Under the pieces are notes generated by a model. The model made no database searches and was not told where the DNA came from. It saw only the letters and a list, made by a program, of their open reading frames with translations. Of a stretch of 5,586 bases of DNA, positions 1 to 5,586 are shown piece after piece. The position numbers were made by a program, and so were the translations under genes. This DNA comes from Deltaproteobacteria bacterium (lineage in GTDB: Bacteria > UBA10199 > DSSB01), in NCBI GenBank assembly GCA_021414045.1, contig JAIOPF010000216.1, positions 1 through 5,586 of the forward strand, in the 5' to 3' direction. Each line of letters starts with the position of its first letter. Position 1 is the first letter of the stretch.

Positions 1-192
1 GGCGCTTCCGAATTGGTCACTCATTTTATTGAAATCGACAAAATCAGAATTTTCGATGCCGTGATACATGGCCGCACAGGCCAGGAGGCGCTCCTTTAAA
101 TCCACGTTCGTGGCGGTAGCCATTCCTTGTCTTGCCACTCCGCAAATGAAAAGAACCGCCAGCACTTTGATTGATTGATAAAGCGTTTTCAT
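1..192 (-). CDS. Exported protein of unknown function, N-terminal 64 codons (C-terminus beyond left edge)
   Basis: This reading frame is too short to stand out as a full ORF, but it is convincing as a gene start. The ATG (192-190) follows a good SD, AAGGAAGG (208-201), with 8 bases between them. The translation begins MKTLYQSIKVLAVLFICGVA: a Lys-containing n-region and a hydrophobic core, with a likely signal peptidase I site near residue 27 (A-T-A before T28). Cys17 does not sit in a proper lipobox because the residue before it is Ile, so a lipoprotein is unlikely. The mature part seen so far (residues 28-64) is polar, with one Cys (C39) and the stretch MYHGIENSDFVDF. The frame stays open to base 1, so length and domains are unknown. 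I do not recognise the family. An alternative is a short secreted peptide ending just outside the window. Confidence 0.75.
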   Translation of the reverse strand, partial: MKTLYQSIKVLAVLFICGVARQGMATATNVDLKERLLACAAMYHGIENSDFVDFNKMSDQFGSA

Positions 193-214
193 ATTATTTT
201 CCTTCCTTAACGAT

Positions 215-244
215 TAGCTCCTAATTCCACTGAGCTATAGCTAA
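215..244. repeat. Overlapping inverted repeats built on TAGCT (possible operator)
   Basis: TAGCTC (215-220) pairs with GAGCTA (232-237), and TTAGCT (214-219) alternatively pairs with AGCTAA (239-244). The right arm also contains the perfect 10-base palindrome AGCTATAGCT (233-242). The cluster lies just upstream of the SD of the left-hand gene, in its likely 5' leader or promoter. A regulator-binding site or leader hairpin is possible, but this is inference. Short AT-rich palindromes also arise by chance. Confidence 0.3.
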
Positions 245-307
245 GCAAAATGCGTGCTAGATAATTTTGAAAAAACACTGTAAATTCAAGGGGCTAAAAT
301 GAGAGAT

Positions 308-336
308 TTGTCGAGGCTCGAGGAAAAAAGTATAAA
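308..336 (+). promoter_or_regulatory. Candidate sigma-70-type promoter for the 119-residue secreted protein
   Basis: A -35-like TTGTCG (308-313; 4 of 6 matches to TTGACA) is followed by a 17-base spacer and a -10-like TATAAA (331-336; 5 of 6 matches to TATAAT). The spacer contains TCGAGGCTCGA (311-321), an 11-base inverted repeat with a single central base that overlaps the end of the -35 box and could hold a regulator. Transcription would start about 85-90 bases before the ATG. The match is by eye in an AT-rich region, so it remains tentative. Confidence 0.35.
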
Positions 337-430
337 CTCTTCAATTTAGCGAAAAAAAGGTAAAAAATACCAAAACAGAATTTCCCTAAATTTGAAAAGT
401 TCTGACGTCGGATGAAACAAAGGAGATCCC

Positions 431-790
431 ATGAAAAAGATTCTTCCCCTGGCTTTGGTCCTGATCAGCCTCAGTAGCTTCACCGCGAAGGCCGATACGA
501 CAACGACCACGACGACCACTGGCAACACCACGAAGACCACCAACGTCGAAAACGGCATCCCGACGACGCATATTCATCAGAGCGACGATCCCGCCGTGGG
601 CGATCCCGTCGGCGGACGCGGCGTCAGTGCCCGCGACGATCGAGGCCCTGCCAATACCCAAAAGCTTTGCGAAGACGGTAGCAGCGATCCCGACTGCGCC
701 CGCGCCGAAAAGCGCCAGACCTCCAAGACCACTTGGCAGGAAGACTGCGCTTCGGGCGCCACCAAGGGCTGCACGAAACCCAAAGATTAG
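431..790 (+). CDS. Small secreted Thr-rich protein with four cysteines, function unknown
   Basis: This gene encodes 119 residues. The start is supported by AAAGGAG (419-425) 5 bases before the ATG. Residues 1-21 are a classic Sec signal peptide: MKK n-region, core ILPLALVLISLSSF, and an A-K-A cleavage site before D22. The mature protein opens with eight consecutive Thr (23-30) and more Thr to about residue 46. A Gly/Asp/Pro-rich, probably disordered stretch follows (51-75). The C-terminal part has four Cys in two similarly spaced pairs: C80-x8-C89 and C106-x7-C114. In an oxidising compartment these could form two disulfide-closed loops (inference). No catalytic motif or known domain is visible. 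It sits alone between a divergent neighbour and the convergent antiporter gene, and its TAG stop overlaps the antiporter's TAA. It could be a surface or periplasmic structural protein; I do not recognise it. Confidence 0.8.
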   Translation: MKKILPLALVLISLSSFTAKADTTTTTTTTGNTTKTTNVENGIPTTHIHQSDDPAVGDPVGGRGVSARDDRGPANTQKLCEDGSSDPDCARAEKRQTSKTTWQEDCASGATKGCTKPKD

Positions 791-2844
791 TGAGAGGGGG
801 GAGTGGGCGACAGAAGCAGCTGCTTCGCCGATTCTAGCGCCTCTTCGGTGCCGCTGAGGGCGAGAAGATCGCCTTCATGCAGGACTTCGTCTCCGGTGGG
901 GGCCACGATGCCCCCGTTCTTCCGGGTGATGGCGAGGACGCAAGCGCCGCTTAAGGCCCGCAAATTCAATTCGGATAGCGTCTGTTCCAAGGCCGGGCTA
1001 TTTCCATCCAAGAGAAACGAATGAATGACGCCGATGCCGGGCAAGATCTGCTCGGCGTGGGGCAAGGCCTTGGTTTTGCCGTGATCGATGGAGGCTTCCA
1101 AGGTTTCCAGCAGCATTTCGGCTCCAGCCTTGACGTGCCCCTGTAAATCATTGGCGCTGCGCCAAAAAGAAATCCCTATACCGACCAGCAAGAGGCCCCA
1201 AAACGTTCCCTCGAAATAAAACGGCAAAAAAGGCGAAGTTAGGGTCAGGATCGGAGTGCCCACCAAAAGCAGACTCACGACTTGCAAAGAGACCACCATG
1301 GCCTTGCGAGGCGTCGCCGCGAGGTCGAGTTTTCCGTCTTCCCTCAAGGGAAGGGCCTGTATGGCCAATCTCAATCCAATGGCCCTCGATAAACGGATGA
1401 GCCCGATGACGAAGGGCGCGCCCAGCAAGAGGCTCACTCCGACGATCGACAGGCGGCACCAAAGCTCGGGAAGGCCCGTCCATTGGTTCAGTCGCAGCTG
1501 AAGTTCATCCAAGGACAAGGAGGTTCCGATGATGATGGCGACCAGCAGCACGGAATCCATGAGGATGAGTCCTAAGAGGCGGCGGAGGGCCGAATTTTTC
1601 CCTTCGGGCCTAGTCCGTCGCAGGCGCTGGATCCACGTGGCATAGAGGGAAGTGAAGGTCTGAAGCGGACCGGGCAAATTCCTGTCGACCCATTTGGCGA
1701 CGGAATCGGAACGGCGTATGAACAAGGGCGTCGTCAAGGTCGTGATGGCTGAAACCGAGACGGCGATGGGATACAGAAAGTCTCGGGTACCTCCGGAAGC
1801 CAGGCCCACCCCCGCGATGATGAAGGAAAACTCGCCGATCTGGGCCAGGCTCATCCCGCTCTGGATCGAAAGCCGCGTGCTGTTTCCCGCGAAAAAAGCC
1901 CCGAAGGAAACGCTTAAAATTTTTCCGAAAATGACCAAGAGGGTGAAGACCAACACCGCCCCCCAATGCGCCGCCAATACCCTTGGTTCTATCAACATTC
2001 CGACCGAGACGAAGAAAACGGCGGCGAAGATGTCGCGAACCGGGGCGATGGCATGTTCGAGCGATTCTCCTTCCCCCGATTCGGCCAATAGCGAACCGGC
2101 GAGAAAAGCGCCCAAGGCCACCGAATAACCCATTTCCTTGGCCAAGAGCGAAATGCCGAAGGCAAGGCCTACGCAGACTAAGAGGGTGATCTCGGGACGT
2201 TTGAGGGAAAGCACCCAGCGAATGAACCGTGGCAGGATCAGGAGACCGACCACCAACAACAGGAGCAAGAACAAGAACAGCATGGCCGCGGTCTGGGCGA
2301 GCATCCAACCCGACAAGGTTTCCCCGCGTGAAAAAGGTGGCAGGACGGCCAGCAACACCACGGCGATTAGGTCTTCGACGATGAGCACCGCGAAGACGAG
2401 GTGGGAGAGCGCGCCCTTCACGCCTTCCTCCGAAAAGGCCTTCACGATGATCGTGGTACTAGAAATGGCGATGATGGCGCCGGCGTAGACGCTCTCGAGG
2501 GCGGTCCAGCCGAAGGCCTGGCCGGCGAGGTAGCCGAACCACAGCATCAAGCTGCATTGGATCAAGGCCACGATTCCGGCCGTCGGCAGGATTTTCACCA
2601 GCTTGCGCAGGCTGAACTCGAGGCCCAGCGAAAACATCAGCATGATGACGCCCAGCTCCGACAGCGTATGGATGGTGTTCCCGTCGGCCACCAAGGGAAA
2701 GGGGACGTGCGGTCCGATGAGGACCCCCGCCAGCAGGTAGCCGAGCACCACGGGTTGACGCAGGCGATGGAAGACCAGGCAGGTGATGGCCGCGACGCCG
2801 AGGACGATGGTAAGGTTTTGGAGCAGATCGACGGAGTGTTCCAC
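787..2844 (-). CDS. CPA2-family monovalent cation:proton antiporter with C-terminal RCK_C (TrkA_C) domain
   Basis: Starting at GTG (2844-2842) the product has 685 residues, beginning MEHSVDLLQNL. Residues about 5-385 form a Na_H_Exchanger (KefB/KefC-like) membrane domain of roughly 12-13 helices. Its family signatures include RLRQPVVLGYLLAG (27-40), FSLGLEFSLRK (71-81), E157-D158 at the conserved ion-binding Asp, GAFLAGSLLAES (245-256) and AQIGEFSFIIAG (334-345). A second block with about four hydrophobic segments follows (about 422-441, 462-484, 515-536, 547-562). Residues about 601-678 look like RCK_C, the cytoplasmic ligand-sensing domain; no Rossmann RCK_N domain with a GxGxxG motif precedes it. 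The family exchanges K+ or Na+ for H+ across the inner membrane; ion specificity cannot be read from sequence. An in-frame ATG at 3015 would add 57 residues but lies inside the divergent prfC gene, and the added part is unlike the family. No clear SD precedes the GTG, so the start is an inference. Confidence 0.9.
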   Translation of the reverse strand: MEHSVDLLQNLTIVLGVAAITCLVFHRLRQPVVLGYLLAGVLIGPHVPFPLVADGNTIHTLSELGVIMLMFSLGLEFSLRKLVKILPTAGIVALIQCSLMLWFGYLAGQAFGWTALESVYAGAIIAISSTTIIVKAFSEEGVKGALSHLVFAVLIVEDLIAVVLLAVLPPFSRGETLSGWMLAQTAAMLFLFLLLLLVVGLLILPRFIRWVLSLKRPEITLLVCVGLAFGISLLAKEMGYSVALGAFLAGSLLAESGEGESLEHAIAPVRDIFAAVFFVSVGMLIEPRVLAAHWGAVLVFTLLVIFGKILSVSFGAFFAGNSTRLSIQSGMSLAQIGEFSFIIAGVGLASGGTRDFLYPIAVSVSAITTLTTPLFIRRSDSVAKWVDRNLPGPLQTFTSLYATWIQRLRRTRPEGKNSALRRLLGLILMDSVLLVAIIIGTSLSLDELQLRLNQWTGLPELWCRLSIVGVSLLLGAPFVIGLIRLSRAIGLRLAIQALPLREDGKLDLAATPRKAMVVSLQVVSLLLVGTPILTLTSPFLPFYFEGTFWGLLLVGIGISFWRSANDLQGHVKAGAEMLLETLEASIDHGKTKALPHAEQILPGIGVIHSFLLDGNSPALEQTLSELNLRALSGACVLAITRKNGGIVAPTGDEVLHEGDLLALSGTEEALESAKQLLLSPTPPSH
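813..826. repeat. Perfect 14-base palindrome at the antiporter 3' end
   Basis: GAAGCAGCTGCTTC reads identically on both strands. It lies within the last codons of the antiporter gene (the A-K-Q-L-L-L stretch) and 22 bases beyond the stop of the convergent secreted-protein gene. It could form a hairpin in the rightward transcript, but no T-run follows on the plus strand, so it is not a standard intrinsic terminator. Coding constraint plus chance may explain it. Confidence 0.35.
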
Positions 2845-2946
2845 GCGAGGCCAATACCACGGAAAGGTCGAAAAATCCCAAATAATCCGCCAAAAGGCCC
2901 GGTTTTGATTGTGTTTCCCCCGGCTTTTCCCTAGTAAGGGGCGGCC
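2845..2946. promoter_or_regulatory. Divergent intergenic region between the antiporter gene and prfC
   Basis: These 102 bases must hold the start signals for both genes if the antiporter starts at GTG 2844. The prfC SD is clear: AAGGGG (2936-2941), 5 bases before the ATG at 2947. A possible -35 for prfC is TTGATT (2905-2910), but no good -10 lies at normal spacing (TAGTAA at 2932-2937 is 21 bases away). AT-rich DNA at 2871-2886 could contain a leftward -10. No confident promoter can be named on either strand. Confidence 0.5.
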
Positions 2947-4563
2947 ATGACGCCGATTCGCCCCGAAATATTGCACGAGATCCGTCGCCGCAAGACCTTC
3001 GCGATCATCTCGCATCCCGACGCCGGAAAGACGACGATCACCGAAAAGCTATTGCTCTTCGGGAACGCCATCCACATGGCCGGCATGGTCAAGGCCAAGC
3101 GCGCCCAGCACTACACCACCTCCGATTGGATGGAGATCGAGAAGCAGCGCGGTATTTCGGTATCCTCCTCGGTGATGCAATTTTCCTACTCGGGCCATGA
3201 GTTCAATCTCTTGGACACGCCGGGCCATGAGGATTTCAGCGAGGACACTTACCGCGTCCTCACCGCCGTCGACAGCGCCCTCATGGTCATCGATTCCTCG
3301 AAGGGCATCGAGACCCAGACCAAGAAACTCTTCCAAGTCTGCCGCGACCGCCATCTTCCGATCCTCACCTTCATGAACAAGGTCGACCTCGAGGGGCGCG
3401 ACCCTTTCGAGCTGATCGACGAAGTGGAGCAGGTCCTCAAGCTGCCTTGTTTCACGGTGACCTGGCCGGTGGGCCAAGGAAGCCGCTTCCAGGGCGTCTA
3501 CGACTTGATGGAAAAGCAGATCCGCCTGTTCCAGCCGGGGAAATTGACGCGGGAATTTCACCAAGAAACTTTTTCGGATTTGGACGATCCCGCCTTGCGG
3601 GAAAAGGTCGGCGCCGAATGGATAGACAAGCTCAAGGACGATCTCGAATTGCTCAGCGGCGCGGGTCACGATTTCGACGAGGGCCGCTTTTTGTCCGGGC
3701 AATTGAGCCCCGTGTTTTTCGGTTCGGCGTCGAATAATTTTGGCGTCCAAGAATTGCTGGATGCCTTCGCCAAGTATGCCCCGGGCCCGCGATCCCGGCA
3801 GGCCGACACTCGCGAGGTCCAGCCCGAAGAGGGGGCCTTCACTGGCCTGGTCTTCAAGATCCAGGCGAATATGGATCCCAAGCACCGCGATCGTTGCGCC
3901 TTTCTGCGCATCTGCAGCGGCGAGTTCGTCCAGGGCATGAACGTCTACCACGTGCGCCAAGAGAAGGATTTCAGGATCAACAATGCCTTGCAGTTCATGT
4001 CCCAGGAACGCAAGAACGTCGACCGGGCCTATGCGGGCGACATTATCGGCATCCATGATCGGGGCAATCTACGGATCGGAGACACGCTGACCCAGGGAGA
4101 GGTGCTGAAGTTCACCGGAATCCCTCAATTCTCGCCGGATCTTTTCTCCCGAGTCGAGCTAAAGAACCCGATCAAGAATAAGCAATTGCAAAAGGGCCTG
4201 GAGCAATTGGCGGAAGAGGGGACCTCGCAGATCTTCCGGCGCAAGGGCACCTCCGAGATGTATATCGGCGTCGTCGGACAGCTGCAGCTCGAGGTGGTCA
4301 AGTTCCGCCTGCTCAACGAGTACGGGGCCGACGCCATCTTCACTCCGATGAACTACTCGGTTTCGCGCTGGTTCCACGTCGAGGATGCGAAGGCGATGGA
4401 AGAATTCTTGCGCTATTACAGCTCGCATGTGTTCTACGACGTGCGCGGCTATCCGATGATCTTCTTCAAGAACGACTGGGAGCGGGAGTACATCGTCGAG
4501 AAGCATCCCGCCTTCCGCTTCTTCACCAGCCTCATCAATTACGAACAAGAATGCCTGACTTAA
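2947..4563 (+). CDS. prfC: Peptide chain release factor 3 (RF3), translational GTPase
   Basis: RF3 is a cytoplasmic GTPase that removes RF1 or RF2 from the ribosome after peptide release. The 538-residue product is close to the usual RF3 length (about 530), and its N-terminus aligns with known RF3 without extension. Domain I (about 11-280) carries all the G motifs: P-loop SHPDAGKTT (22-30), switch I region KQRGISVSSSVMQF (66-79), DTPGHEDFSEDTYR (90-103), NKVD (144-147) and the G5 region FGSAS (258-262). The characteristic RF3 stretches FKIQANMDPKHRDR (303-316), GDIIGIHDRGNLRIGDT, and LKFTGIPQFSPDLF follow, then an RF3-type C-terminal domain from about 400. Start choice: ATG 2947 with SD AAGGGG 5 bases upstream. 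It diverges from the antiporter gene and converges with the next gene with a 9-base gap. Nothing appears truncated or frameshifted. EF-G and LepA are excluded by the RF3-specific motifs. Confidence 0.97.
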   Translation: MTPIRPEILHEIRRRKTFAIISHPDAGKTTITEKLLLFGNAIHMAGMVKAKRAQHYTTSDWMEIEKQRGISVSSSVMQFSYSGHEFNLLDTPGHEDFSEDTYRVLTAVDSALMVIDSSKGIETQTKKLFQVCRDRHLPILTFMNKVDLEGRDPFELIDEVEQVLKLPCFTVTWPVGQGSRFQGVYDLMEKQIRLFQPGKLTREFHQETFSDLDDPALREKVGAEWIDKLKDDLELLSGAGHDFDEGRFLSGQLSPVFFGSASNNFGVQELLDAFAKYAPGPRSRQADTREVQPEEGAFTGLVFKIQANMDPKHRDRCAFLRICSGEFVQGMNVYHVRQEKDFRINNALQFMSQERKNVDRAYAGDIIGIHDRGNLRIGDTLTQGEVLKFTGIPQFSPDLFSRVELKNPIKNKQLQKGLEQLAEEGTSQIFRRKGTSEMYIGVVGQLQLEVVKFRLLNEYGADAIFTPMNYSVSRWFHVEDAKAMEEFLRYYSSHVFYDVRGYPMIFFKNDWEREYIVEKHPAFRFFTSLINYEQECLT

Positions 4564-4572
4564 ATCCAGCGA

Positions 4573-5463
4573 CTACATGAAAGGATAAGGGTCCCAAGCG
4601 GGGAAGCCGAACCAGAAGGGGTAGGCCCAACCGACGGGAGTGAAGACCGAATTATACGGGGTATAGCCGACGCTCGCTTGCACCGCGCCTTTGGGGTGGG
4701 GATTTTGGTCCAACTCGTAGTCGTTTTGTTTTTCGAATTGGGTGGCGTCCTTTTGCAAGGCGGCGACGGCCTTCGGGTCGTCACCCGGAGCGGGTTTCCA
4801 GTTGTTCTCGGGATGTGCGGCCACTGGCGCTTGTTGCAGGGCCGAGGCCAAGGCCTGGGACTTTTGCGTCAAGGGCCCTGGATCTTTCTTGAAGGAGTCC
4901 GGGCTGTAAGAACTTAGAGACAGGCTTTGGTTGAGCAGGTGGAGAATTTCTGAGTGCTGTCCGACGGTGCGAAAGGAGTTCTGTGCCGTGGGAGGCAGGC
5001 TTTGCAGAGCTTGGGAAAAATCTCCCATCGCTGGTTGCTTCAGGGCTTTTGTCTGTTGCAGCAAGTCGAAATGATTGACGGAAAGGTCGGCGGCGATGGC
5101 CTGCAAGTCCTTGGGATAAGAGGCGTTGATCTGTTTGACCGAATTCTTCGTTTGGGGCCCCAGATCCACCAATTCTTCCACTAGCGTCGGATACTTCACC
5201 AATTGCCACAGCTTTTTCTGCGTCTCCAGGGGAACCGAGGCGAGCAGGTCCTTGAAGGAGGCGCTGGTCTTGGCCTGGATCTGGGCCAATTGCACCAAGG
5301 TGCCGGGATATCCCAGGACGGCGACGGTTGCCTGGCGGATGTCCGCTGGATAGACGGAAAGGGCCTGCACCGCGCTGGGGCCCTTGGCGGGGGCGTCCGC
5401 GGCGTGAAGGGCGCAAGGCGTGATCAGCAAAAGGCTCAGGAATAAAGTGAGTCGACGCATCAT
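4573..5463 (-). CDS. Exported protein with internal duplication and aromatic C-terminal tail, function unknown
   Basis: This gene encodes 296 residues. Two adjacent ATGs (5463 and 5460) follow GAGG (5472-5469); the first gives 5-base and the second 8-base spacing, so either may be used. Residues 1-21 are a Sec signal peptide (MMRR, core LTLFLSLLLI, cleavage after A-L-H-A). Cys17 follows Pro, so a lipobox is unlikely. The mature protein is largely helical-looking and rich in Gln, Ala and Leu. Residues about 34-101 and 112-180 look like two copies of one unit of about 70 residues, each starting near a Tyr-Pro-x-Asp motif (38-41 and 116-119) and containing Ser-x-Pro-x3-Gln (76-82 and 155-161). 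A polar, Pro-rich linker (185-262) leads to a tail (267-296) in which 12 of 30 residues are Tyr, Phe or Trp. No catalytic motif is seen. The repeated Tyr-Pro motifs loosely recall some uncharacterised exported bacterial proteins, but I cannot assign a family. Confidence 0.82.
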   Translation of the reverse strand: MMRRLTLFLSLLLITPCALHAADAPAKGPSAVQALSVYPADIRQATVAVLGYPGTLVQLAQIQAKTSASFKDLLASVPLETQKKLWQLVKYPTLVEELVDLGPQTKNSVKQINASYPKDLQAIAADLSVNHFDLLQQTKALKQPAMGDFSQALQSLPPTAQNSFRTVGQHSEILHLLNQSLSLSSYSPDSFKKDPGPLTQKSQALASALQQAPVAAHPENNWKPAPGDDPKAVAALQKDATQFEKQNDYELDQNPHPKGAVQASVGYTPYNSVFTPVGWAYPFWFGFPAWDPYPFM

Positions 5464-5586
5464 GATTTCCTCGAAATTTCGGGTTTCTCCACGACCAAAG
5501 TTCTAAAGGGCGCTTATCCGGAAGTCTATGAAATTATCGATCACCTTTCTTTCCCAAGACGCGTTACAATTTGAGAATGATCATCG
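5464..5586. promoter_or_regulatory. Upstream region of the 296-residue protein gene, reaching the right edge
   Basis: This stretch has no complete gene. Next to the SD of the leftward gene is the perfect 10-base palindrome CGAAATTTCG (5472-5481). A minus-strand -10-like GATAAT (5538-5533) could serve that gene, but its -35 is poor. On the plus strand, TACAAT (5565-5570; 5 of 6 matches to TATAAT) could be a -10 for a gene beyond the edge. A frame from ATG 5528 stays open for 19 codons (MKLSITFLSQDALQFENDH) with GGAAG only 3 bases upstream. That is too little to call a gene. Confidence 0.35.

Larger units (their letters stand above)
193..430. promoter_or_regulatory. AT-rich divergent intergenic region
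   Basis: These 238 bases separate two divergently transcribed genes for exported proteins and are visibly richer in A/T than the genes to the right. They contain short A and T tracts (for example 270-275, 351-357 and 362-367) and several inverted repeats. A weak minus-strand promoter for the left gene may lie at 289-261: TTGAAT, a 17-base spacer, then AATTAT (4 of 6 matches in each box). The plus-strand promoter is given separately. I see no ORF with a credible start and no RNA gene. Confidence 0.6.

Noticed and set aside
497..545. Thr codon repeat considered as a phase-variable microsatellite
   Set aside because: The units are imperfect and three bases long; slippage would change length but not frame, so it cannot act as an on/off switch.
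346..558. Minus-strand frame encoding a poly-Val stretch that looks like a membrane helix
   Set aside because: The Val run is the antisense reading of the Thr codons in the secreted-protein gene.
813..826. Palindrome considered as an intrinsic terminator
   Set aside because: There is no T-run after it on the plus strand, and it lies within antiporter codons.
1610..2308. 232-codon frame on the minus strand inside the antiporter gene
   Set aside because: It is an alternative frame of the antiporter coding region; the product is Arg/Gly/His-rich and shadow-like.
2401..2934. 177-codon plus-strand frame antisense to the antiporter N-terminus
   Set aside because: The product is rich in Asp, Gly, Gln and His without any motif. 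It overlaps the conserved antiporter core and has no convincing start.
3049..4056. Long open frame (335 codons) on the minus strand within prfC
   Set aside because: It is fully antisense to a well-supported, conserved gene. GC-rich codon use produces long mirror frames, and its translation shows no domain.
5446..5574. Plus-strand open frame containing a protein-like stretch ending ...PRRVTI
   Set aside because: It has no ATG, GTG or TTG start, is antisense to the signal-peptide codons of the leftward gene at its beginning, and is short enough to be chance.
1..5586. A novel defence, mobile or biosynthetic system
   Set aside because: There are no nucleases, transposases, integrases, repeat-spacer arrays or biosynthetic enzymes. 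Genes alternate strand and show no operon.

Overview
The window is a compact piece of bacterial chromosome with two recognisable housekeeping-type genes and three genes for exported proteins that I cannot assign to a family. The organism looks Gram-negative: it has moderately GC-rich genes, Shine-Dalgarno (SD) sites of the AAGGAG type, Sec signal peptides and release factor RF3. A lineage from the old 'deltaproteobacterial' assemblage is possible, but this is a guess; the sequence does not fix the taxonomy. I see no mobile element, CRISPR array, tRNA or rRNA.

Layout, left to right. (1) 1-192, minus: the N-terminal 64 codons of an exported protein that runs off the left edge. (2) 193-430: an AT-rich divergent intergenic region with inverted repeats and a plausible promoter for the next gene. 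(3) 431-790, plus: a 119-residue secreted protein with a run of eight Thr and four Cys. (4) 787-2844, minus: a CPA2-type cation:proton antiporter with a C-terminal RCK_C (TrkA_C) domain; its true start is probably GTG at 2844, not the upstream ATG at 3015, which lies inside the next gene. (5) 2845-2946: a 102-base divergent intergenic region. (6) 2947-4563, plus: prfC, peptide chain release factor 3, apparently intact. (7) 4573-5463, minus: a 296-residue exported protein with an internal duplication and an aromatic C-terminal tail. (8) 5464-5586: non-coding as far as I can see, holding the upstream region of gene 7 and perhaps the very start of a rightward gene.

Strand alternates gene by gene (-, +, -, +, -), so no two genes form an operon here. 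Both convergent junctions are extremely tight: the stop codons overlap in one, and there is a 9-base gap in the other. Neither has an obvious intrinsic terminator. I find no evidence that the genes form one functional system. RF3 recycles release factors after translation termination, the antiporter exchanges a monovalent cation for protons at the inner membrane, and the three exported proteins presumably act in the envelope or outside it. The least explained items are the internally duplicated 296-residue protein and the Thr-rich four-Cys protein.
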